This document shows, piece after piece, positions 1 through 4,995 of a stretch of 6,368 nucleotides of DNA. Where the stretch lies: contig JAKBAU010000214.1 of NCBI GenBank assembly GCA_021808875.1, positions 1-6,368 of the forward strand. Direction: 5' to 3'. The notes under the pieces were generated by a model, which was not told the DNA's origin, made no database searches, and saw only the letters and a program-made list of their open reading frames with translations. Within the stretch, counting starts at the first letter, position 1. Each line of letters opens with the position of its first letter. This stretch comes from Pseudomonadota bacterium. GTDB lineage: Bacteria; Pseudomonadota; Alphaproteobacteria; Micropepsales; Micropepsaceae. The position numbers and the translations under genes are program-made.

Positions 1-1104
1 ATCTATGCGCGCGCGGCTTTTCTTCTGGAGCCGATGGACTACGTCACAATGCGGCTGACGGGGCGCGCTGCCGCCACCCAATGCACGAGCTTCACGAGCC
101 TTCTCATGGACAATCGCGCCGGCGCCCCGCATGGGTATCATCGCCGACTGCTGCGCTACGGGCTCATCGATCCGGAAAAACTGCCTGAAGCGGTGCCAGT
201 GGATGCGGTAATTGGCGGCTTGCTGCCGAAAGTTGCGACTGAACTGGGGCTGGTACCTGGCACCAAGGTTATCGCAGGGATGGGTGACACCCATGCGGGT
301 GGTATGGGATCACTCGCTTTTCAGGGCTCGCATTGCGGATTGGCGATGGGCAGCAGCTCGGTACTGGTCACGCATCGAGAGAAAAAGGGCACGGATCTGC
401 GCAATGCGCTATTTGCCCTGCCGAGTCCGCTCGTCGGTCAGTATTTTGCGGTAGCGGAAACTGGAATTTCCGGATTGGCGCTCGACAGCTTCTTGCGCCA
501 GGCCATTTTTGCTGATGACAGCTTTGCCTGTGGGGCTGTTTTGACCGATGGCCCGGCGCGCTACGCCGCTTTGGACCAGGCCGTGGCAAGGGTCGAGCCG
601 GGTGCGGAAGGCTTGCTCTACCTTCCCTGGCTTGCAGGCAGCCTGGCGCCCCGGACAGACAGCCGGATGCGGGGTGGTTTCATAAACATGTCCCCCAGGG
701 TGACGCGCAGCCATATGGCGCGCGCAGTTCTGGAGGGCATAGCTCTTAATTTGCGCTGGTCACGTGATCCGATGCAGAAATTCTGTGGCCGAAAGTTCAG
801 CCACTACCTCTTCTATGGGGGAGGAGCACAGTCCGACATCTGCGCCCAGATCATGGCGGATGTTCTGCAGCGTCCAATACACCAGCTCGATCACGCTCAG
901 CATGTCACAGCACTTGGCGCGGCGCTTACAGCCTTTGCACGCCTGAAATTGATCGAACCAGAAGACTTTGCGTCGCGCGTGGGTGAACGCAGGGTGGCCG
1001 AGCCAAATGTGATGCTAGAGAAACTCTACGATGAACGCTTTGAACAGTTCACCGCAGCCTTTAAGGCACTGCGACCGCTAAGCCGCAGGATGAATGGCTC
1101 ATAG
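1..1104 (+). CDS. FGGY-family carbohydrate (xylulokinase-like) kinase, 5'-truncated by the window
   Basis: This is the C-terminal 367 codons of an ATP-dependent sugar or polyol kinase of the FGGY family. The frame is open from base 1, and the residues before the first in-window ATG (34) already fit the family ('FLLEPMDYVTMRLTG' resembles the xylulokinase core), so the real start lies upstream. Numbering window codons, the catalytic-base Asp is codon 96 (286-288) in VIAGMGDTHAGG. A Gly/Ser-rich segment (AMGSSS) follows, then YLPWLAGSLAPRTDSRMRGG, the FGGY_C stretch ending VLEGIALNLRW, and the nucleotide-binding GGGAQSD (codons 273-279) before QIMADV and ALGAAL. The usual xylulokinase GER.P motif is replaced by AGSLAP, so xylulose need not be the substrate. 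Full-length relatives have roughly 450-520 residues. It is followed 235 bp later by an S1P-lyase-like gene on the same strand. Family assignment is secure; substrate is unknown. Confidence 0.9.
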   Translation: MYARAAFLLEPMDYVTMRLTGRAAATQCTSFTSLLMDNRAGAPHGYHRRLLRYGLIDPEKLPEAVPVDAVIGGLLPKVATELGLVPGTKVIAGMGDTHAGGMGSLAFQGSHCGLAMGSSSVLVTHREKKGTDLRNALFALPSPLVGQYFAVAETGISGLALDSFLRQAIFADDSFACGAVLTDGPARYAALDQAVARVEPGAEGLLYLPWLAGSLAPRTDSRMRGGFINMSPRVTRSHMARAVLEGIALNLRWSRDPMQKFCGRKFSHYLFYGGGAQSDICAQIMADVLQRPIHQLDHAQHVTALGAALTAFARLKLIEPEDFASRVGERRVAEPNVMLEKLYDERFEQFTAAFKALRPLSRRMNGS

Positions 1105-1249
1105 AAAGGTGCGTAACCAACGAAAATGTCGTGACTGCGACGGTCAGTATGGTGCGGGTGGCTGGCGCAAATCGCGTGACGTGCCTTTCGTCGGCGTCGG
1201 CAGCTGTGTGAATGATCTTGACGTCCCTTCTCCGCCTGGCAGTGGCGTC

Positions 1250-1277
1250 ATTACAGTGGCAGCTATCGCTTCATAAT
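1250..1277 (+). promoter_or_regulatory. Candidate sigma70-type promoter for the lyase-tetR operon
   Basis: A -35-like ATTACA (1250-1255, four of six consensus bases) is separated by 16 bp from a -10-like CATAAT (1272-1277, five of six). Transcription would begin near 1284, giving a leader of about 55 nt before the ATG at 1340. This is a pattern match only. The kinase and lyase may instead be co-transcribed from further upstream. Confidence 0.4.
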
Positions 1278-1324
1278 CCAAACGGTGTCGCATCGACCGG
1301 GACGTCACAATTCTAAACATGCAT

Positions 1325-1333
1325 GAGGAAGAG
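1325..1333 (+). promoter_or_regulatory. Ribosome binding site fixing the lyase start at 1340
   Basis: GAGGAAGAG lies 6 nt before the ATG at 1340. The alternative in-frame ATG at 1319 is preceded by ACAATTCTAAAC, with no Shine-Dalgarno match, and would add seven residues (MHEEETV) that the ribosome site itself encodes. The 1340 start is therefore preferred. Confidence 0.7.
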
Positions 1334-1339
1334 ACAGTC

Positions 1340-2764
1340 ATGGACATTGAAAAACTCCACCGGGCCCTATTCCCATACTCCGAGCAGTATGGAGCCATTC
1401 GTTCCTTCCCGGAAGAAGGTCTCCGAACAGAAGAAATCCGTCGGCAGCTCAGCGAGATGGCCCGTACAGAAGACAAGCGATGGGAAGGGGGACGGGTCTC
1501 TGGTTCGCTTTATTGCGGCGACCATGCGCATTACGACCTTCTGAACGAATGCTTTGCGCTCTTCAGCCACGTGAATGCCCTCCAACGAGACATCTGTCCC
1601 TCGATGTCGCGCTTCGAATCCGAGATCCTTGCTATGACGCTCGACATGCTGCACGGAGAAGCCGTAGCGCAGCACGATCCGAACCAGAAGGCGTGTGGTG
1701 CACTGGGGTCCGGCGGGACGGAGAGCATCCTTGGCGCGATCGTGGCCTATCGTGACAAGGCCCGCGAGGAGCGTGGTGTGACGCGCCCGAACATAATCTG
1801 GCCCGAGACGGCACACCCTGCCTTCCTGAAGGCCGCGCATTTATTCAGTATCGATGTGATCAAGGCTCCGACCGATCCGGTAACAACACAGGTTGATGTC
1901 GATTTCGTACGGAAGGCTATCACCAAGGACACAGTGGCCATCATCGGTTCGGCAGGCAATTATCCCTATGGTACAATCGACCCGATCGAGGAGCTGTCTG
2001 CTGTTGCCCTTGAGAAGAACACCTGGCTGCATGTCGACGGATGCCTCGGCGGGTTCATCCTGCCTTGGGGCCAGAGACTTGGGTACCCTAATATCCCGGT
2101 ATTCGATTTTCGCCTGCCGGGTGTGACGTCTATTTCGGCTGACACCCACAAATATGGCTACGGGCTGAAGGGTGCTTCGGTGTTGGCCTGGCGAGATCCG
2201 AGTTTCCGTAAATACCAGTATTTCATGCAGCTTGACTGGAAAGGTGGCACCTACGCGTCCCCCGGCCTTGCCGGCAGCCGTAGCGGCGGATTGATCGCGG
2301 CGACCTGGGCGAGCATGGTGCATCTGGGTAAGCAAGGATACCTTGCGCGGGCAAAGCAGATCTTCGACACCGCCTTTGCAATGCAGGCTGCGGTGAAATC
2401 CCATCCCGAACTTGTCATGATGGGCAAACCAACCTTCTGCTTCTCCTTCCGCAGCGATGCTTTCGATATCTATCACGTCAACGACTACATGGCCGCGCGC
2501 GGCTGGCGGTTAAATGGTCAGCAAAGTCCGGGTTCCGTTCACATGTGTGTGACCGGCCCGCAAACCAAAGTCGGTGTGGCAGAAAACTTTTCCTCAGACC
2601 TGGAGGCAGCAGTGGCCTATGCCAAGAACCCACCACAAGCAAAGCCGAAATCCGGTGGAATTTACGGCGGTGGAAATGTAGAGCTTGACACGTCCAACAT
2701 ACCGTTGCTGCAGGCGCTGCTTGGCATGGCAATGGATGCTTTTACAGATGGGCCGCCGTTGTAA
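1340..2764 (+). CDS. Sphingosine-1-phosphate lyase-like PLP-dependent lyase (group II decarboxylase fold)
   Basis: A 474-residue soluble enzyme that collinearly resembles eukaryotic sphingosine-1-phosphate lyase, which splits phosphorylated sphingoid bases into phosphoethanolamine and a long-chain aldehyde. Numbered from ATG 1340, visible motifs are SGSLY (54-58), SGGTES (124-129), the cofactor-stacking His159 in TAHPAF, Asp233 in LHVDGCLGGF (ring nitrogen), Lys271 in SISADTHKYGYG (Schiff base), Lys277 six residues on, DWKGGTYASP, and Ser313 in AGSR. The C-terminal GGIYG also matches. There is no N-terminal membrane anchor, unlike the animal and yeast enzymes but like known bacterial homologues. 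The NPLHPD motif of the human enzyme reads NALQRD here (79-84), so a conserved His is Gln82, and about eight extra residues precede SGGTES. The gene overlaps the downstream tetR gene by one base. Fold and reaction class are secure; a non-sphingoid substrate remains possible. Confidence 0.85.
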   Translation: MDIEKLHRALFPYSEQYGAIRSFPEEGLRTEEIRRQLSEMARTEDKRWEGGRVSGSLYCGDHAHYDLLNECFALFSHVNALQRDICPSMSRFESEILAMTLDMLHGEAVAQHDPNQKACGALGSGGTESILGAIVAYRDKAREERGVTRPNIIWPETAHPAFLKAAHLFSIDVIKAPTDPVTTQVDVDFVRKAITKDTVAIIGSAGNYPYGTIDPIEELSAVALEKNTWLHVDGCLGGFILPWGQRLGYPNIPVFDFRLPGVTSISADTHKYGYGLKGASVLAWRDPSFRKYQYFMQLDWKGGTYASPGLAGSRSGGLIAATWASMVHLGKQGYLARAKQIFDTAFAMQAAVKSHPELVMMGKPTFCFSFRSDAFDIYHVNDYMAARGWRLNGQQSPGSVHMCVTGPQTKVGVAENFSSDLEAAVAYAKNPPQAKPKSGGIYGGGNVELDTSNIPLLQALLGMAMDAFTDGPPL

Positions 2765-3420
2765 TGGCCGGACAGTCTCCGCTCACCTTAAAAGGTGAGC
2801 AAACGCGTGCGAAGATTCTGCGGGCGGCGCAGCAGCTGATTGCCGAACATGGCATCGGCGGTGTGTCCCATCGTGCGATCGCGGCGCAGGCCGGTGTGAA
2901 GCTTTCCCTGACGAGCTATTATTTCGGCTCACTTGCCGAACTTCTCGAAGAAGCCTGGGATGATCATCGCGCGCGCAGTGCCCCCCAGAGCGTTGCGATG
3001 CTCGGACGCATGACGGAAATCTTTCAGGCACTCTTGGCGACAGATGAGACGCAGGCGCGTGCCGGGCATGTGCTGGCGTTGGCGGATCACCTTGCCTCAT
3101 ATATTGCGCAGGAGGCACGAGACCGACAGCTGGATCTGGCGATAGATTGCAGCTTTCTGTTCGCCTGGTCACTACCCCAAACGCTCCGCCAGAAGGTGAT
3201 TGCGCACAACCGACTGTGGGTCAGTCGCATCGCCGAACAGCTAAGGCGCGCTGGCAGTGCCCATCCGCAGGTGGATGCGGAGAACTGGCTTGCAGTGGCA
3301 CGGCATTGCGAATTCTCGCAAGTGACTTATGGCCGCGAAGTCCTTGGTGAAGTCGAAATGCGGCAGCGCTTCTTCTGTCTGCTGCGCGGGATATTGCCCA
3401 ACGTCGGAGAAGCGCCCTGA
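2764..3420 (+). CDS. TetR-family transcriptional regulator
   Basis: A 218-residue protein with a typical TetR N-terminal DNA-binding domain. Helix 1 starts near residue 13 (TRAKILRAAQQLIAEHG), and the helix-turn-helix covers about 34-54 (VSHRAIAAQAGV then SLTSYYF). This is the family's usual V..IA..AGVS.G..YYHF pattern, with SLTSYYFGS at its end. The remaining 150 or so residues are helical and form the variable ligand-binding and dimer domain. I do not recognise a subfamily. Its ATG overlaps the lyase TAA stop (TAATG) and has no clear ribosome site, so translation is probably coupled to the lyase. Co-transcription suggests it regulates its own operon in response to a pathway substrate or intermediate. 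The effector is unknown. Confidence 0.88.
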   Translation: MAGQSPLTLKGEQTRAKILRAAQQLIAEHGIGGVSHRAIAAQAGVKLSLTSYYFGSLAELLEEAWDDHRARSAPQSVAMLGRMTEIFQALLATDETQARAGHVLALADHLASYIAQEARDRQLDLAIDCSFLFAWSLPQTLRQKVIAHNRLWVSRIAEQLRRAGSAHPQVDAENWLAVARHCEFSQVTYGREVLGEVEMRQRFFCLLRGILPNVGEAP

Positions 3421-3847
3421 CCGTCCGCGCCATGCGGCTGGGGAGTTGACTGAGAAGCATAACTAAGTGTGTCCACAATGCGGGCGTCTGTGATGCAGTC
3501 TGCTTCGTCGCGAACGGCAAGCTTGAGTTCAGCCGCGTCGATTCAAAGTTCGTCCAATCGCTGGATCACGTGCCATTTCTCCGTTTTGCGGCGAAACCCG
3601 GTCTTCCCAACAGGCTCACCACCCAAAACGTTCCGGACACAGTCACACGATTTTGAGAAGTGTGGCCGCGCAGCACCGACGTTCCGATTACTTCCAAATT
3701 GCGAAACGCCATCGATCAGCAGCTTACGACGGTACCGATCTGGTTGACCTAAGCCGGGAATATCGCGTCTACGCTGGCCCTACCCGTTTCTGGCTTCGGG
3801 AAAATGGGCGTTGCGTCCATCAGCAATGAGTATGGCCACGCGGGTTT

Positions 3848-3866
3848 AGTGACAGGATCTGTCACT
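3848..3866. repeat. Perfect 8-bp inverted repeat (AGTGACAG / CTGTCACT, 3-nt centre)
   Basis: Arms 3848-3855 and 3859-3866 are exactly complementary around GAT, making a 19-bp dyad. Size and symmetry fit a protein operator, including TetR-type sites, or a small hairpin. No T-run follows on either side, so it is not a classical intrinsic terminator. It lies about 430 bp past tetR and about 77 bp beyond the 3' end of the tRNA gene. Confidence 0.6.
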
Positions 3867-3879
3867 GCTCTACCGCAAA

Positions 3880-3901
3880 TTCCGAATCCGCGCGCGCGGA
3901 A
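3880..3901 (-). terminator. Weak candidate terminator for tRNA-Val
   Basis: On the minus strand, 40-60 bp after the tRNA, TTCCG and CGGAA can pair across a GC-rich centre and are followed by TTT. An alternative is the perfect 14-bp palindrome TCCGCGCGCGCGGA at 3887-3900, which leaves no loop. The T-tract is short, so this is only a possibility. Confidence 0.22.
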
Positions 3902-3942
3902 CCGAGCGTAATCGAAGAAATACAGAAATTTCAGTTAGTTAA

Positions 3943-4017
3943 TGGTGGGCGCGACAGGGATTGAACCTGTGACCCCTCCCGTGTGAAGGGAGTGCTCTCC
4001 CGCTGAGCTACGCGCCC
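3943..4017 (-). tRNA. tRNA-Val (anticodon CAC)
   Basis: The minus strand folds into a complete 75-nt cloverleaf. The acceptor stem GGGCGCG pairs with CGCGCCC, the D-arm is GCUC/GAGC, and the anticodon stem CUCCC/GGGAG encloses loop UUCACAC. The variable loop is 5 nt and the T-arm is ACAGG-UUCAAUC-CCUGU. The anticodon is CAC (complement of bases 3983-3985), decoding the valine codon GUG. Discriminator A and the terminal CCA are encoded (3943-3946). All stems are fully paired. The 3' end faces the kinase-lyase-tetR side of the window, the side at which integrative elements insert into tRNA genes. Confidence 0.96.
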
Positions 4018-4064
4018 GAAAATCGACCTTGCCGCCTCAGTGCGTGTAGATCGAAACCGGTCCG

Positions 4065-4094
4065 CCTATAGGGCGCGCAAGCCCCACCCGTCAA
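4065..4094 (-). promoter_or_regulatory. Candidate promoter of tRNA-Val
   Basis: Read on the minus strand, a -35-like TTGACG (4089-4094, five of six) is followed by an 18-bp spacer and a -10-like TATAGG (4065-4070, four of six). Transcription would start near 4058, about 40 nt before the mature tRNA 5' end, a normal leader length for a tRNA precursor. Confidence 0.5.
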
Positions 4095-4131
4095 GGTACC
4101 GATCCAGGCTGTCTTTGCGACCGCGTGTTGG

Positions 4132-4159
4132 CGGGGTATGCCCCCAAGGGCATACCGCG
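4132..4159 (-). terminator. Hairpin just downstream of gph, probable transcript 3' end
   Basis: GGTATGCCC (4135-4143) and GGGCATACC (4148-4156) form a perfect 9-bp stem with a 4-nt loop. It is extendable by two pairs (4132-4133 with 4158-4159) across one mismatch. It begins about 10 nt after the gph stop codon at 4169-4171. No U-tract follows on the minus strand, so it may be a U-less terminator or a 3'-stabilising structure. It also separates gph from the tRNA promoter. Confidence 0.45.
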
Positions 4160-4168
4160 ATGGGCGGG

Positions 4169-4831
4169 TCAGCCGAGCAAGCTAGCGGCGACAGCAGGAA
4201 CGCGGCGAAAATCGCTGATTACCGCATCGGCACCAAGTTCGTGCGCTGGGGTGGGGGTATAGCCGTAATCGACCAGGATCACCGGTGCGCCAGCTGCCCG
4301 TGCGGTCGCCACATCCGTGGCGCTATCCCCGATCATGATGACCCCACCTTCGGCTCCTCCGAGCTCATCTACCACGTGATGAAAGACGCGCGGGTCGGGT
4401 TTGGCGACCGAAAGACGACCCACGCCATGGATGGCGTGAAAGTAGCGCTCGAGCTCCAGTTGGCGCAGCAACAGGTCTGCCAGGTCCTGAGGCTTGTTGG
4501 TCAGCACGGCCAGGCGGGCCCGTCCATGGAGAACTCCAAGGGTCTCCTCGACGCCGGGAAACGGTCGGCTTTTCGCCGCAATATGGGCCCGATAGTAGAT
4601 TAAGAAGCGTTCGAAATGAGGCGGGAGATCCGCTTCTGACAAAGCTGGTCCCGTGGCGGCAAATGCTTTCAGAATGAGTGCCCTGGCGCCCATGCCAACC
4701 ATCGCGCGCAAACCGGAGGGCTCAATGGCCGGTCGTCCAGCCTGTTCCAGGACGGCATTGGTTGCAGAAAGCAGGTCTGGCGCCGTATCGACCAGCGTCC
4801 CGTCCAGGTCAAAGATATAGGTGGGTTGCAT
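4169..4831 (-). CDS. gph: Phosphoglycolate phosphatase, HAD superfamily
   Basis: A 220-residue cytosolic phosphatase of the Gph type. It hydrolyses 2-phosphoglycolate, which arises from oxidative DNA end repair or oxygenase activity, to glycolate and phosphate. All four HAD motifs are present in order: motif I FDLDGTLVD with nucleophile Asp8 and acid/base Asp10; motif II LTNKP with Thr111; motif III Lys144 in AKPDP; motif IV IGDSATD with Asp169 and Asp173 binding Mg2+. The helical cap lies between motifs I and II (about residues 16-90), with the AMVGMGA segment typical of Gph relatives. Length matches the family. The ATG at 4829-4831 puts motif I at residue 8 as expected; no strong ribosome site precedes it. 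It is divergent from glmU. The Gph subfamily call is good, but related HAD phosphatases with other small phosphate ester substrates look similar. Confidence 0.87.
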   Translation of the reverse strand: MQPTYIFDLDGTLVDTAPDLLSATNAVLEQAGRPAIEPSGLRAMVGMGARALILKAFAATGPALSEADLPPHFERFLIYYRAHIAAKSRPFPGVEETLGVLHGRARLAVLTNKPQDLADLLLRQLELERYFHAIHGVGRLSVAKPDPRVFHHVVDELGGAEGGVIMIGDSATDVATARAAGAPVILVDYGYTPTPAHELGADAVISDFRRVPAVAASLLG

Positions 4832-4853
4832 CTAGGGATTGAGCATTCTCAAG

Positions 4854-4882
4854 ATTGAATCTGCGGCAATATTACGTCGCAA
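4854..4882 (-). promoter_or_regulatory. Candidate sigma70-type promoter for gph
   Basis: On the minus strand, TTGCGA (4877-4882, four of six) is followed by a 17-bp spacer and TTCAAT (4854-4859, four of six). Transcription would start near 4847, about 16 nt before the gph ATG. The short leader fits the absence of a clear ribosome site. Confidence 0.4.
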
Positions 4883-4916
4883 ATCGTTGGTTTACCGGGC
4901 TGCGCTGCAGGGTTAT

Positions 4917-4931
4917 CCGGCGAAGCGCCGG
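4917..4931 (+). other. Small hairpin in the glmU upstream region
   Basis: CCGGCG (4917-4922) and CGCCGG (4926-4931) are perfectly complementary around AAG. No T-run follows. Just downstream, TTTGGCAAG is directly repeated at 4934-4942 and 4947-4955, 13 bp apart. These could be regulatory elements of the glmU promoter or leader. I found no convincing -35/-10 pair for glmU, and the sequence is not a glmS-type ribozyme. Confidence 0.35.
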
Positions 4932-4985
4932 GGTTTGGCAAGAGTATTTGGCAAGGGCAGGACTGGTGCTAGAGCGAGTGGGGTT

Positions 4986-4990
4986 AGGAG
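4986..4990 (+). promoter_or_regulatory. Ribosome binding site fixing the glmU start at 4996
   Basis: A perfect AGGAG sits 5 nt before the ATG at 4996. This decides against the longer in-frame reading from TTG 4855, which would add 47 residues with no GlmU homology. Confidence 0.85.
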
Positions 4991-4995
4991 CGAAC

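Larger units (their letters stand above)
1105..1339 (+). promoter_or_regulatory. Intergenic region upstream of the lyase-tetR pair
   Basis: These 235 bp hold no convincing gene. The short frame 1094-1276 overlaps the kinase end, lacks a ribosome site and has no recognisable protein. The hexamer TGACGT occurs on the + strand at 1177-1182 and 1219-1224 and inverted at 1302-1307. CAGTGGC is directly repeated at 1240-1246 and 1254-1260, 14 bp apart. An imperfect dyad, GTCG-CAT-CGAC, lies at 1287-1297, just after the predicted transcription start. Any of these could be the binding site of the TetR regulator encoded downstream, but none is a strong extended palindrome. The region probably carries the control of the lyase and tetR genes. 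Confidence 0.5.
3421..3942. other. Gene-poor interval between tetR and tRNA-Val, possible decayed coding remnant
   Basis: No intact gene is supported in these 522 bp. One + strand register (codon starts divisible by 3) reads as fairly protein-like over 3450-3908 but is broken by TGA at 3654 and TAA at 3750. Its first segment has no ATG or GTG start. The codon-aligned antisense register is also partly protein-like and is likewise interrupted (TGA near 3540, TAG near 3780). Base composition by codon position does not clearly favour either strand. The 92-codon frame at 3469-3747 starts at GTG, has no ribosome site and is Ser/Arg-rich, so I do not call it. An old, degraded gene is possible but I cannot identify it. 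Confidence 0.4.

Noticed and set aside
1094..1276. A 60-codon frame overlapping the kinase end
   Set aside because: No ribosome site, no recognisable motif, and it sits in what appears to be promoter DNA.
1319..1339. Start of the lyase at ATG 1319
   Set aside because: It has no ribosome site, and the extra residues are encoded by the ribosome site of the better start at 1340.
3469..3747. A 92-codon frame in the gap after tetR
   Set aside because: It has a GTG start without a ribosome site, an implausible Ser/Arg-rich composition, and a competing register that looks more protein-like.
3848..3866. The perfect dyad as an intrinsic terminator of the lyase-tetR operon
   Set aside because: It is about 430 bp past the tetR stop and has no following T-run.
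4040..4603. A 187-codon open frame on the + strand opposite gph
   Set aside because: It is antisense to a gene with all four HAD motifs and shows no recognisable protein features.
4855..4995. A 47-residue N-terminal extension of GlmU starting at TTG 4855
   Set aside because: It has no GlmU-like sequence, overlaps the gph promoter zone, and the ATG at 4996 has a perfect AGGAG ribosome site and gives the normal family length.
4832..4995. A glmS-type ribozyme or other riboswitch before glmU
   Set aside because: The region precedes glmU rather than glmS, only one small hairpin is visible, and glmS ribozymes are known mainly from Gram-positive bacteria.
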